A stretch of 64,000 nucleotides of DNA, taken from Salinactinospora qingdaonensis. Lineage in GTDB: Bacteria; Actinomycetota; Actinomycetes; Streptosporangiales; Streptosporangiaceae. Shown piece by piece: positions 26,308 to 34,843 of this stretch. Numbering within the stretch: position 1 is the first letter of the stretch; the number at the start of each line of letters is the position of its first letter. The DNA is taken from assembly GCF_039539445.1 (NCBI RefSeq), contig NZ_BAABDD010000005.1, positions 62,001 through 126,000 of the forward strand, given 5' to 3'. A program made the position numbers and the translations under genes. Under the pieces are notes generated by a model. It saw only the letters and a program-made list of their open reading frames with translations. It was not told where the DNA came from and searched no databases.

Positions 26308-27387
26308 CTAGAACATCGAGATGTGCACGTGGTCGTAGTGGTTCTCGGTGATGCTGCCGCGGTCGGCCATGGGGCGCCATCCCTCGCTGCCGCGACGGAT
26401 GTCCCAAATCTCTTGTCGGTAGATGATGTACATGATGCCGAGCCGGTCGGCGTTGTCCTGGGCCCACTCCGCTATCGCGTAACCACGGTCGATCTGTTCT
26501 TGGCTGGGGATCTGGCCGTTGGCGTTGAGCATGAAGTCACAGGCGCGCCCCTTGGGGTGCTCTCCGATGACCCAACCGCCGTAGGGCCGGTAGCAGCCCA
26601 CCCCGCCCACTGAGGTGCCCTCACCGAACTCCTCGATGATGAGATCCCTCATCTGGCGGGTACGCGGGGTCAGGTTGTCGGGGCCGCCCATCTGCTGGTT
26701 GGGATGGTCGGCGATCATCTCCTGCACTTCCTTGCGCCGCTCCTCCAACTCTTCGAGATCCTCCTTGACCGCAGCGACCTTCTCCTCAGCGTTTTTCTGG
26801 GCTTCTTTGTCGCGGGCGATGGCCTGCTGGAGCTGGTCGATCCGGTCTTGGTTGGCGGTGGACAGGTGATCGACCACCTGGGCGCGGTCGATCACGTCCT
26901 GGGGTTGGTTCTCTACGAACAGGGTCAGCGCGGGTTCCAGGCCACCGCTGGTGTAACTGGCGATCGCCAGTTGCCGTACCTGTTTACGGGCCGTCTCTAC
27001 CTTGGCTTCGGTCTTTTCGGCACGCTCCTTCGCCTGCTCGGCATCGTCGATGACCGCTTCCATGTCGAGCAGTTCCCCGTTGTACTCCTCACTCAGCGCA
27101 TCTGCCCGCGAGACCAGCGTGTCGAGGTCTTCGGTGGGAACCGCGGGGACGGCCGCGAGGGCGGGGGAGGTCATCGTCGCGGTGACGGGGGAGAGGGGAG
27201 TGAGACAGCACAGGACGAGCAGTGCGGTGATCGCGGCGACGCCACGCCGCCGAAGAGCCGATGGAGCTACTAGCCCCAGCTTTTCCAGGATGTCGCGCCA
27301 GGTCCAACACGGCGGATCGGGAGCCCAGAAGTCGAGATAGTCGTCTGGGGAACCTGGGTCGCCGCCCATCGCTTCGTTGGCCTCCAC
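26308..27387 (-). CDS. Secreted coiled-coil protein with M15-like C-terminal domain
   Basis: A 359-residue protein. After about 45 residues comes a hydrophobic export segment (GVAAITALLVLCC) ending near Ala80. Residues about 90-230 form a long coiled coil of charged heptads. The C-terminal domain has a zinc-site-like pattern, HPKGRACDFML and a final DHVHISMF, resembling D-Ala-D-Ala carboxypeptidase/VanY-like folds seen in actinomycete cell-wall proteins. A role in peptidoglycan turnover or septation is likely. The GTG start has AAGGAG six bases upstream. The long N-terminal cytoplasmic lead before the signal is unusual. Confidence 0.8.
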   Translation of the reverse strand: MEANEAMGGDPGSPDDYLDFWAPDPPCWTWRDILEKLGLVAPSALRRRGVAAITALLVLCCLTPLSPVTATMTSPALAAVPAVPTEDLDTLVSRADALSEEYNGELLDMEAVIDDAEQAKERAEKTEAKVETARKQVRQLAIASYTSGGLEPALTLFVENQPQDVIDRAQVVDHLSTANQDRIDQLQQAIARDKEAQKNAEEKVAAVKEDLEELEERRKEVQEMIADHPNQQMGGPDNLTPRTRQMRDLIIEEFGEGTSVGGVGCYRPYGGWVIGEHPKGRACDFMLNANGQIPSQEQIDRGYAIAEWAQDNADRLGIMYIIYRQEIWDIRRGSEGWRPMADRGSITENHYDHVHISMF

Positions 27388-27971
27388 TCAGTACTCCTTG
27401 GTAGGGGCGGATGTCTCGGCACGGGACCGGCTATTGCGCTAGGGCGTGGATTCCGGTCATTGTGCCGGCCGAGCCGTTCCGGGCCCGGGGGCCGCTGTGG
27501 CGTTTTCGGACATGTCGGGACTGCCGACACGCGCGCCGCTCACGGCCGAGCATGCAGGAGAATTCCCCCCTGGATACCGGCGGGCCAGCCGACACGCCGG
27601 GGCGTGGGCCGCCGATGTCAGGGGTTGATGCCGTGATGCGGCCTGGGCAGATTCTAAGCGGACATGAATCGCCCATGGCCCTTAGCATTCTGACTCTGCT
27701 TGGCTGATCTCGGCGGCGGTGCGGTCCATGCCGGCGCTCGCCAGCGGGACCGGTTCCGCTAACCTCCCCTGCCACGGCGGGCTCATGGCGCCGCCGTGGG
27801 GCTCAGGGCAGGGGCACCCGAGTGCCGTCACTGGCCCAGCACTAAGGTTATGGGGGTGCGCGGTCCCACTCCCACTGATTCGGGGCCATACATCGGATCT
27901 CAGGATCAGCGAATTTTTTGTGGACAACCGCGCTGTTGAACCGGGGCCTCACAGCATGGATAGGGAGCGGC
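27388..27971. other. Divergent intergenic region, no gene recognised
   Basis: About 580 bases between the coiled-coil protein and the MFS transporter. AT-richer patches near 27650 and 27900 may be promoters. Nothing more specific is seen. Confidence 0.4.
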
Positions 27972-29234
27972 ATGGCAGCGTGTGCGTCGGGACGCGGACC
28001 CGCGACATCCTCCGGGAAACCGGGGAAGGGCCGTGCCGCCGGCGCGGTCCTGGTGGTGGGACTCGGCGCGCTCACCGCACTCGGGCCGCTCTCGATCGAC
28101 ATGTACCTGCCGGCCTTTCCCGCCCTGGCCGAAGAGTTCGGTACCAGCGACTCCCGAATCCAGTTGACTCTCACCGCCTGCCTGGTCGGCCTGGCCGTGG
28201 GGCAGCTCATTCTCGGTCCGCTCAGTGACTCGGTGGGGCGGCGCCGTCCGCTGCTCGTGGGCACTGCCGCCTACACGGTGTTCTCCCTGCTGTGCGCGTT
28301 GGCGCCCAACGCCGAGGTGTTGACGGTCCTGCGCCTGCTCCAGGGAGGGGCAGGAGCCGCCGGCATGGTGATCGCGCGGGCGATGGTGCGCGACCTCTAC
28401 GCCGGCCCTGCCGCCACCCGACTGTTTTCCCGGCTCATCCTCGTGATCGGGCTGGCCCCCATTCTGGCGCCGGTCTTCGGCGGTCAACTGCTGCTCGTTA
28501 CCTCGTGGCGAGGGATCTTCGGCGCGCTGGCGGTTTTGGGCGTGCTGCTGTTCGTGCTGGCCTGGTTCGTGCTCCGGGAGTCCCTGCCGCCGAGCAACCG
28601 CCGCTCCGATGGACTGGTCGCGGTGGTCGGCGTCTTCGGCCGGCTGTTGCGCGACCCCGTGTTTTTGGCGCTGATGCTCACCCAAGGGCTGGTTTCGGCC
28701 GGCTTGTTCGGCTACGTGTCCGGGTTCTCGTTCGTCGCCCAGAACGTCTACGGGGTCTCGCCGCAGGTCTTCAGCCTGCTATTTGGCCTCAACGGCATCG
28801 GTATGGTCATATTTAGCCAGGTCAACGGCTACCTCGCCGGCCGAGTCCCCGAGCGTTCGGTGCTGTTGGTGGCGCTGTCGGTGGCTGCGATGGCTGGAGT
28901 GGGGCTCGTCGTCGTGACTCTCGCCGGCCTACCGTTCGCGTTGACCTGTGCCCTGCTGTTCGTCGTCATGAGCACCTTGAGCTTCACGCTGCCCAACACG
29001 ATGTCGTTGGCGCTGGGGCGCTACCCTCTCAACGCCGGCAGCGCCTCGGCGCTGATGGGCACCGTCCAGTTTTTCGTGGGGGCGACAGCTTCTCCTCTGG
29101 TGGGCCTGGCCGGTGAAGAGAGCGCTATGGGTATGGCCTCGGTGGTCATGGTGGGTCTGGTCAGCGCGTTCTTGGTCAACCTGGTGGGGCGGGCCCTGGC
29201 GGCGCGCGAGACCACCGAGCATTCGAAAGATTAA
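27972..29234 (+). CDS. Bcr/CflA-type MFS drug resistance transporter
   Basis: A 420-residue transporter with twelve hydrophobic segments. Bcr/CflA hallmarks are LSIDMYLPAFPALAEEF in the first helix, GPLSDSVGRRRPLL in the loop between helices 2 and 3 (motif A), and RLLQGGAGAAGMVIARAMVRD. It likely exports drugs or small metabolites by proton antiport. The ATG at 27972 follows AGGGAG; an upstream GTG at 27918 adds 18 residues and seems less likely. Monocistronic. Confidence 0.9.
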   Translation: MAACASGRGPATSSGKPGKGRAAGAVLVVGLGALTALGPLSIDMYLPAFPALAEEFGTSDSRIQLTLTACLVGLAVGQLILGPLSDSVGRRRPLLVGTAAYTVFSLLCALAPNAEVLTVLRLLQGGAGAAGMVIARAMVRDLYAGPAATRLFSRLILVIGLAPILAPVFGGQLLLVTSWRGIFGALAVLGVLLFVLAWFVLRESLPPSNRRSDGLVAVVGVFGRLLRDPVFLALMLTQGLVSAGLFGYVSGFSFVAQNVYGVSPQVFSLLFGLNGIGMVIFSQVNGYLAGRVPERSVLLVALSVAAMAGVGLVVVTLAGLPFALTCALLFVVMSTLSFTLPNTMSLALGRYPLNAGSASALMGTVQFFVGATASPLVGLAGEESAMGMASVVMVGLVSAFLVNLVGRALAARETTEHSKD

Positions 29235-29439
29235 GCTCGCGCCGGTCGGCGCAGCGCCGCGCGCCATTTGTCCGCCGGAAGGGACGGTTGTAGCGCCCCC
29301 ATCTCCCGGGAGGCGCGCATCCGGCGGCGACAGTGAGGGGCCGGCTCACGGCAGATACCCAGTTCCACTGGCCGCGATGACCGTTGACTCTCAGGCTGCT
29401 GCTGGCTGACATGCCTCATTATCTGCATGTATGTCACAG

Positions 29440-29455
29440 GTAACAGTTGTGTTAC
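29440..29455. promoter_or_regulatory. Small inverted repeat upstream of the cellobiose locus
   Basis: GTAAC-agttgt-GTTAC lies about 50 bases upstream of the CelR box and could be a second regulator site. A TTGACG hexamer at 29473-29478 is a plausible -35 element between the two. Confidence 0.35.
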
Positions 29456-29503
29456 GCAGGCGTGCCAAGGGATTGACGGGATCGCATCCGAGCGGTTTTC
29501 TTG

Positions 29504-29517
29504 TGGGAGCGCTCCCA
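29504..29517. promoter_or_regulatory. CelR operator (perfect 14-bp palindrome)
   Basis: TGGGAGCGCTCCCA is identical to the operator described for Thermobifida fusca CelR, the LacI-family repressor released by cellobiose. It lies 56 bases before the sugar-binding protein start, downstream of a possible -35 TTGACG, where binding would block initiation. A CelR homologue is encoded at 33679 in the same window. Confidence 0.92.
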
Positions 29518-29572
29518 GAAGGGGGGAGGTGGGGGCGCTAGCGACTGAGTTTCCCGATTAAGGGGTTCCGAG

Positions 29573-30856
29573 ATGGCAGAGCATGTGAGCGGTCGCTGGG
29601 CCGCCGTAGTGCTGAGCGGCGGTGCGCTGCTGGCTGCCACCGCGTGTGGGGGGAGCGGTGCCGACGCCGACGGCGCCGAAAGCCAGATCACGCTGACGAT
29701 TCACACTTTCGGCACGTTCGGCTACGAAGCCCTCTACGAGGAGTTTGAAGCCGAGCATCCCAAGGTCACGGTCGAACCGCGCAATACCAAGTTCGAGGAC
29801 TACACCGCACAGCTTGAAAAGAGTCTCGACGAGGGCAGCGCCGACGACGTCGTCGCCATTGAAGAAGGCTTCATGGGCGCGATGCGCGGCAGATCCGACG
29901 ACTTCGTCGATCTCAGGGACTACGGCGCCGGAAGTATGGCCGTCAACTTCCTGGACTGGAAGTGGGAGGGGGGCATGACCGCCGACGGCAAGCTCATCGG
30001 CCTAGGCACCGACATGGGCAGCCTCGCCATGTGCTACCGCCGAGACCTGTTCGAGCAGGCAGGGCTGCCCACTGACCGCGAGGAGGTCGGTGCGCTGTGG
30101 GAGACCTGGGACGATTTCCTCGCCACTGGCGAGACGTTCATGAACAGCAGCGTCAACGCCAAGTTCATCGACACGGTCACCCAGGTCTACAACACCCGCG
30201 TCATGCAAGGGGCCGATCACACCTACTTCGACCGCCAGGGCAACCTCGTCATCGAGTCCAACCCGGCCATCGAAGAGGGTTGGCAGTTCGCCGTGGAGAT
30301 GGTTGAGGCCGACCTCACCGCCGATGTGCAGGTTTTCACCGAGGCGTGGACGGCCGGCCTGCAAGAGGGCAGCTTTGCGGTGACCACCTGCCCGGCCTGG
30401 ATGCTCGGCCAGATTAAGGAAGCCGCCGGCCCTGAACTCTACGGCGCGTGGGACGTCGCTTCGGTTCCCGGCGGCGGTGGCAACTGGGGCGGCTCCTGGC
30501 TGGCCGTGCCGACCCAAAGCGAACACCCCCAAATGGCCGCCGAGCTAGCCAAGTACCTCACCCGCCCCGAAGGCCAGATGGCCGCGTTCCACGCGGCCAA
30601 CAACCTGCCCACCTCACCGCAAGCCCTTGAGGACGCCCAGGTGCGCGCCTTCACCAACCCTTACTTCAACAACGCCCCTGTGGGTGAAATCTATGCCTCC
30701 AACGCCGCCGAACTCCAGCCCGTCTATCTCGGCGTCGATCACCAGCCCGTGCGCTTGATGATTGAGGAGACGCTGCGCGCCATGGACACCGGTGAGATGA
30801 CACCCCAGGAAGCGTGGGACCACGTGGTGACCCAGGCCGAGCAGGAGGCGAACTGA
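29573..30856 (+). CDS. Sugar-binding lipoprotein of a cellobiose-type ABC importer
   Basis: A 427-residue extracytoplasmic solute-binding protein (family 1, carbohydrate type). The signal sequence ends at Cys25 in an imperfect lipobox (LLAATACGG). The mature part has the expected order: a FEAEHPKVTVE segment, the conserved GLGTDMGSLAMCYRRDLFEQAG, and GGSWLAVPTQSEHPQMAAELAKYLT near the C-terminus. By context it binds cellobiose or cello-oligosaccharides. It lies under a CelR box but lacks intact permease genes next to it. Its own sequence shows no damage. Confidence 0.88.
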   Translation: MAEHVSGRWAAVVLSGGALLAATACGGSGADADGAESQITLTIHTFGTFGYEALYEEFEAEHPKVTVEPRNTKFEDYTAQLEKSLDEGSADDVVAIEEGFMGAMRGRSDDFVDLRDYGAGSMAVNFLDWKWEGGMTADGKLIGLGTDMGSLAMCYRRDLFEQAGLPTDREEVGALWETWDDFLATGETFMNSSVNAKFIDTVTQVYNTRVMQGADHTYFDRQGNLVIESNPAIEEGWQFAVEMVEADLTADVQVFTEAWTAGLQEGSFAVTTCPAWMLGQIKEAAGPELYGAWDVASVPGGGGNWGGSWLAVPTQSEHPQMAAELAKYLTRPEGQMAAFHAANNLPTSPQALEDAQVRAFTNPYFNNAPVGEIYASNAAELQPVYLGVDHQPVRLMIEETLRAMDTGEMTPQEAWDHVVTQAEQEAN

Positions 30857-30875
30857 GCCCACCCCCCACCAGACT

Positions 30876-30956
30876 CGGGCGGTCCGGCACGTGATCCTCT
30901 CCTCTCCGGGATCACGACCCCACCCCACTCCTCCTCCTCTGGGGCCGGACCGCCCG
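30876..30956 (+). repeat. Nested hairpin after the sugar-binding protein gene
   Basis: Outer arms CGGGCGGTCCGGC (30876-30888) and its exact complement at 30944-30956 enclose an inner stem CGTGATCC (30890-30897)/GGATCACG (30909-30916). It begins 20 bases after the stop. In importer operons such a structure often protects or terminates the binding-protein mRNA so that it exceeds permease mRNA; here it lies just before the decayed permease genes. Confidence 0.7.
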
Positions 30957-30994
30957 CCTCCCTGTCAATGACCGTTACTTCCAGGAGCCTTGCC

Positions 30995-31240
30995 GTGAAC
31001 GTCGTTGAGCCCAGTGGCCCCGCGCCAGAGTGCGCGGGGCCACCTGTGGTGTCCACCGGCGCCGGTGAGAGCGCTCTCGGCCCTCCCAGCGGGGCTGAAT
31101 CGAGCCGGCCGGGCACCAACCGGTGGCCTACGGCCTCTCCTGGCAGCGGTCACCGCCGTGGTGCCGGTAGGCCCCGCGATGCTCCGGACCCCCCGTGGCG
31201 CGCGCCGCTCTGCGCGGGGACCCGACGCTCCCTCCCCTCG
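30995..31240 (+). pseudogene. Remnant of first ABC sugar permease gene (N-terminal part)
   Basis: A GTG at 30995 has a perfectly placed CAGGAG seven bases upstream, as expected for the first permease gene of the operon. The start of the frame (VNVVEPSGPAPE) leads nowhere, but in a shifted frame GLRPLLAAVTAVVPVGPAML resembles the first membrane helix of family-1 sugar permeases. The remaining helices are not found. The long frame that continues from here to 32032 is Arg/Pro-rich and not membrane-like. I read this as a decayed gene; the assignment rests on position, the ribosome binding site and one helix. Confidence 0.45.
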
Positions 31241-31589
31241 GTGAGCCGTTCTCCCGGTAGCGAGCCCCTACCGTCGCGCCGATCCGTTGCCGGGCCACCC
31301 TCCCCTCGTGGCCAGCCCGAGGATGGGCGGCTGCGTCACGTGGCCGGGAGCATCTTCGGGCAGTGCCGGCGCCGCGGCTGCGGGAAACAGCCCTCCACGC
31401 ACGCCACCAAGCTCCGCCCCCCTGCCACGCGGCCCGTGTCCTGGAGGACACCGGTCTCGCCAGCGTCTGGGGTGTGGGGTCTCCCACCGCGCGGCAGCCA
31501 CGCCGTGGCGACGGGGCCGCCGCCTCTTCCCCCGGGCGGCGACCCGGTGGCCACGAATGTCGGCTGGCCGCCGATGGCTGTGAACGCGG

Positions 31590-32032
31590 ACCTTTCCCGC
31601 CCCTCATTCCTGGTCGACCTCCGACGAGTCGGCCAATTTCAGGCGGTCATCGTGCCGTTTCCGATCGAGACCGGTGCGTTCATAGCGCGCCATTGTGTCG
31701 AGCGGTCCCTTCCCAACCGCAACGTCGAAGTTCTCTTCGACGGCCGCTCGACGTGGCGGGTTTGGACGTGCCTCGTCGCGATGTCGGAACCGGCCGCGGT
31801 CGTCCCTGGGCCACCGTGGCCCATTCACGAGCGGGACGACTTCGCGTGGCCGTCAACGACGCCGGTCGCCGCTGACCGGGTCGCGTCCATGTCCATCAAT
31901 CAGCTACCGACCCCCCACGACAACGATTACTCACTGATGCTCACCGGATTACTGCCGGCCACGGCGCCCCCAATGATCGTGTCCGCGGCAGCCGGTGACA
32001 CATCGTCGGCGGAATTATGGAAGGGGCCGTAA
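31590..32032 (+). pseudogene. Remnant of second ABC sugar permease gene (C-terminal half)
   Basis: The frame ending in TAA at 32030-32032, five bases before bglC, still aligns with the C-terminal half of CebG/MalG-type permeases: FQAVIVPFPIETGAFIARH, then the EAA-loop relic EVLFDGRSTWRVW, then DDFAWP and DYSLMLTGLLPATAPPMIV. Key features are damaged: the EAA motif has lost its alanines, charged residues interrupt helices, and the N-terminal half cannot be found. The protein cannot be a working permease. Confidence 0.7.
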
Positions 32033-32036
32033 AGGC

Positions 32037-33554
32037 GTGACTAGCTCCACAGCACACGAGACCGCCCACAGATCCGGGCCGACCGCCCAAACCCAATCGA
32101 GCACCAACGGGGTGGCGTTCCCCGCTGGTTTCCTTTGGGGCGCGGCGACCGCGTCGTTCCAGATCGAAGGAGCGACTACGGCCGATGGCCGTGGTGTCAG
32201 CATTTGGGACACCTTCTCCGCGACCCCGGGGAAAACGCTCAACGGCGACACCGGCGATCCCGCGACCGATCACTACTATCGCTATGCCGACGACATCGCC
32301 CTCATGAAGCGCCTAGGACTGGGTGCCTACCGTTTCTCCATCGCGTGGCCACGCATCCAACCCGATGGCAAGGGCAAGATCAATCAGGCCGGGATCGATT
32401 TCTACGACCGTCTCGTTGACACCCTCCTCGAAAACGGCATCGAGCCCTGGCCCACCCTCTACCACTGGGACCTGCCCCAGCCGTTGGAGGACGACGGCGG
32501 ATGGCCTGCGCGCGACACCGCTTCGCGTTTCGCCGACTACGCCGCTGTGGTGTATGCGGCGCTCGGCGATCGGATCACCAACTGGGCCACCCTGAACGAG
32601 CCATGGTGCTCGGCGTTTTTGGGCTACGCGCTCGGGGCCCACGCGCCAGGGCGTCAGGAGCCCGCCTCATCCGTGGCGGCGGTCCACCACCTGCTCCTGG
32701 GACACGGACTGGCCGCCCGGGTGATGCGCGAACACGCGGCACAGTCGGGCTATGAACTCAACCTCGGTCTGGTGCACAACCAGACGGTGGTTCGCCCCCA
32801 CACCGACGCCCACGCCGACGTCGAGGCGGCTCGCCGCATCGACGGCCTGCGCAACCGACTGTTCACCGGCCCCCTGCTGCACGGCGCCTACCCTGAGGAC
32901 GTCGTCGCCGACCTCGCCGGGATCACCGACTTCTCCTTCGTGCGCGACGGGGATCTCCACGAGATCAACCAGGTCGGCAAGTTGGACATGCTCGGCATCA
33001 ACTTCTACAACCCCAGTTGGGTCGCGGGCTCGGCCGAGGGCATCCCCGCCAGCGCCTTGGAGGATGGCGAGAACAGCCACGGTGGCCCCACCCCCTGGGT
33101 GGGGGCCGAGGACGTGGTCTTCGTTCACCACGGCTTCCCCCAGACGGCCATGGGTTGGGAGATCGACGCCACAGGGCTGAGCGACGTGCTGCTGCGGCTC
33201 GCGGAGGAGGCTCCAGGGCTGCCCCTCTACGTGACCGAGAACGGCGCGGCTTTCGACGACGAGGTCGACCAGAACGACGGCGCTGTCCACGACACCGAAC
33301 GGGTGTCCTACCTCAACACTCACCTGCGGGCTGCGCATAGTGTCATAGAGAGCGGGGTTCCGCTGCACGGATACTTCGCGTGGTCCCTCATGGACAACTT
33401 CGAGTGGGCGTGGGGCTATTCGAAGCGCTTCGGAATTGTTCACGTCGACTACGAGACCCAGCAACGTACGGTCAAGGACAGCGGGTGGTGGTACTCGGAG
33501 GTCATCCGATCCGGCGGTATCCCCGATACCTCTGACATCCCCGGACGCCCCTGA
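32037..33554 (+). CDS. bglC: GH1 beta-glucosidase (BglC-like)
   Basis: A 505-residue intracellular retaining glycosidase that splits cellobiose to glucose. GH1 motifs: the N-terminal signature FLWGAATASFQIEG, acid/base Glu188 in ATLNEPW, and nucleophile Glu401 in YVTENGAAF. Length and sequence fit the T. fusca BglC group. No signal peptide, so the disaccharide must be imported first. The GTG start lies five bases after the decayed permease stop, evidence that it was once inside a longer operon. It is followed by a structured gap and celR. Confidence 0.94.
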   Translation: MTSSTAHETAHRSGPTAQTQSSTNGVAFPAGFLWGAATASFQIEGATTADGRGVSIWDTFSATPGKTLNGDTGDPATDHYYRYADDIALMKRLGLGAYRFSIAWPRIQPDGKGKINQAGIDFYDRLVDTLLENGIEPWPTLYHWDLPQPLEDDGGWPARDTASRFADYAAVVYAALGDRITNWATLNEPWCSAFLGYALGAHAPGRQEPASSVAAVHHLLLGHGLAARVMREHAAQSGYELNLGLVHNQTVVRPHTDAHADVEAARRIDGLRNRLFTGPLLHGAYPEDVVADLAGITDFSFVRDGDLHEINQVGKLDMLGINFYNPSWVAGSAEGIPASALEDGENSHGGPTPWVGAEDVVFVHHGFPQTAMGWEIDATGLSDVLLRLAEEAPGLPLYVTENGAAFDDEVDQNDGAVHDTERVSYLNTHLRAAHSVIESGVPLHGYFAWSLMDNFEWAWGYSKRFGIVHVDYETQQRTVKDSGWWYSEVIRSGGIPDTSDIPGRP

Positions 33555-33572
33555 CCTTCGCCGGCGCATGTA

Positions 33573-33647
33573 GCCGCCGCCCTCCCGTGCAGCCAGTATT
33601 GGAGCAGAAGGGCCAGTATTGGACCGGAAAGAATGGAGGGCGGCGGC
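33573..33647 (+). repeat. Inverted repeat enclosing tandem GCCAGTATTGGA between bglC and celR
   Basis: GCCGCCGCCCTCC (33573-33585) is exactly complementary to 33635-33647, forming a 13-bp stem. The loop holds two copies of GCCAGTATTGGA at 33592-33603 and 33612-33623, 20 bases apart. The right arm ends 31 bases before the celR ATG. It may terminate or attenuate the transcript, or the repeats (each with an imperfect CCA-TGG dyad) may bind a protein. Confidence 0.65.
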
Positions 33648-33678
33648 GTTACCGATGATGGGGACAGAAGGGCACGAT

Positions 33679-34707
33679 ATGAACGATCGTCGGCGACGGC
33701 CGACGCTGGAGATGGTTGCGGAGCGCGCAGGCGTGGGTCGGGGAACCGTCTCTCGGGTGATCAACGGCTCCGCCCAGGTAAGCCCGGCAACGCGCGAGGC
33801 GGTACTGCGCGCCGTCGCCGATCTGGGCTATGTGCCCAACCATGCGGCACGCACCCTGGTTACCCAGCGCACCGACATGGTCGCCCTGGTGGTCTCCGAG
33901 CCCGACGAGCGGCTGTTCGCCCAGCCGTTCTTCGCCGGTATCGTCCGCGGTGTCAGTTCGTTGCTCAACGAGCGCGGACTTCAGATGTTGCTGGCCACGG
34001 AAAATTCGGCTGAGGAGCGTCAGCGCCTGGGGGACTATCTCAGTGGCCACCACGTCGACGGTGTCCTCGTGGTGTCGCTGCACCGGGACGACCCGCTTCC
34101 GGAGCGGCTCGCCGACGCCGGTGTGCCGTGCGTGCACGGTGGCCGGCCGTTGGGGATCACCGTGCGTCACCCGTTGCACTACGTCGACATCGACAACGTC
34201 GGCGGCGGCTACGTCGCCACGCGCCGGCTGATCGAGTCCGGTCGGAAACGGGTGGCCACGGTCGCGGGGCCCCAAGACATGATCGCCGGGGTGGATCGGC
34301 TGCAAGGTTACCGCGAGGCCATGCGTGACGCCGGGCGGGTCGTACCGCCCGGGTTCATCGCCGCCTCCGACTTCACCTATGAGCGTGGAGAGAGCGCGAT
34401 GCGCGAGATCCTCGCCGCTGTCCCAGACATCGACGCGGTTTTCGTCGCCTCCGACCTCATGGCGCTCGCGGCGCTGCGCGTGCTTCGGGAGACAGGACGT
34501 CGCGTCCCCGATGACGTGGCGGTCGTCGGTTTTGACGACTCTGCTCTAGGACTACACTCCGACCCGCCACTGACGACGATCCACCAACCCACGGTGCAGA
34601 TGGGACGGGAGATGGCACGGCTGCTCGCCGACGGGCTCGCCGGTACCGAGAGCGAACCTGTCGGGATCGTTCTCGACACCCATCTCGTCGAGCGCGAATC
34701 GGCTTAG
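33679..34707 (+). CDS. celR: LacI-family cellobiose-responsive repressor, CelR-like
   Basis: A 342-residue regulator whose N-terminus RRRRPTLEMVAERAGVGRGT and following VSRVINGSAQVSPATREAV match T. fusca CelR closely as I recall it. The ligand domain has HHVDGVLVVSLHRDDPLP, DIDNVGGGYVATRRLIESG and VVGFDDSALGLHSDPPLT. It should bind the 14-bp operator at 29504 and release it with cellobiose. The ATG at 33679 has AGAAGGG upstream; an earlier start at 33619 is unlikely. Gene order bglC-celR matches Thermobifida. Confidence 0.92.
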   Translation: MNDRRRRPTLEMVAERAGVGRGTVSRVINGSAQVSPATREAVLRAVADLGYVPNHAARTLVTQRTDMVALVVSEPDERLFAQPFFAGIVRGVSSLLNERGLQMLLATENSAEERQRLGDYLSGHHVDGVLVVSLHRDDPLPERLADAGVPCVHGGRPLGITVRHPLHYVDIDNVGGGYVATRRLIESGRKRVATVAGPQDMIAGVDRLQGYREAMRDAGRVVPPGFIAASDFTYERGESAMREILAAVPDIDAVFVASDLMALAALRVLRETGRRVPDDVAVVGFDDSALGLHSDPPLTTIHQPTVQMGREMARLLADGLAGTESEPVGIVLDTHLVERESA

Positions 34708-34843
34708 CCCTTCCCGCCGGTCGTTGCTGCCCCGAAGAGGCTGCCCCGAAGAAAAGAGAAGCGCTCAACAGGCACTTTGCTCCTTAACCGATACGGTAGG
34801 CACAGGGACGTCATCGAGTGTGGGCGGCTCGACAGGAGGGAAC

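Noticed and set aside
25278..26467. Long minus-strand open frames across the gap between the proline-rich protein and the small membrane protein
   Set aside because: Arg/Pro/His-rich composition, no domain, overlap with the small membrane protein and the coiled-coil gene. Typical high-GC shadow frames.
30968..32032. A single open frame of 354 codons between the binding protein and bglC
   Set aside because: It is Arg/Pro-rich, lacks membrane helices or any domain in its first two thirds, and only its end resembles a permease. Read as a decayed permease region rather than an intact gene.
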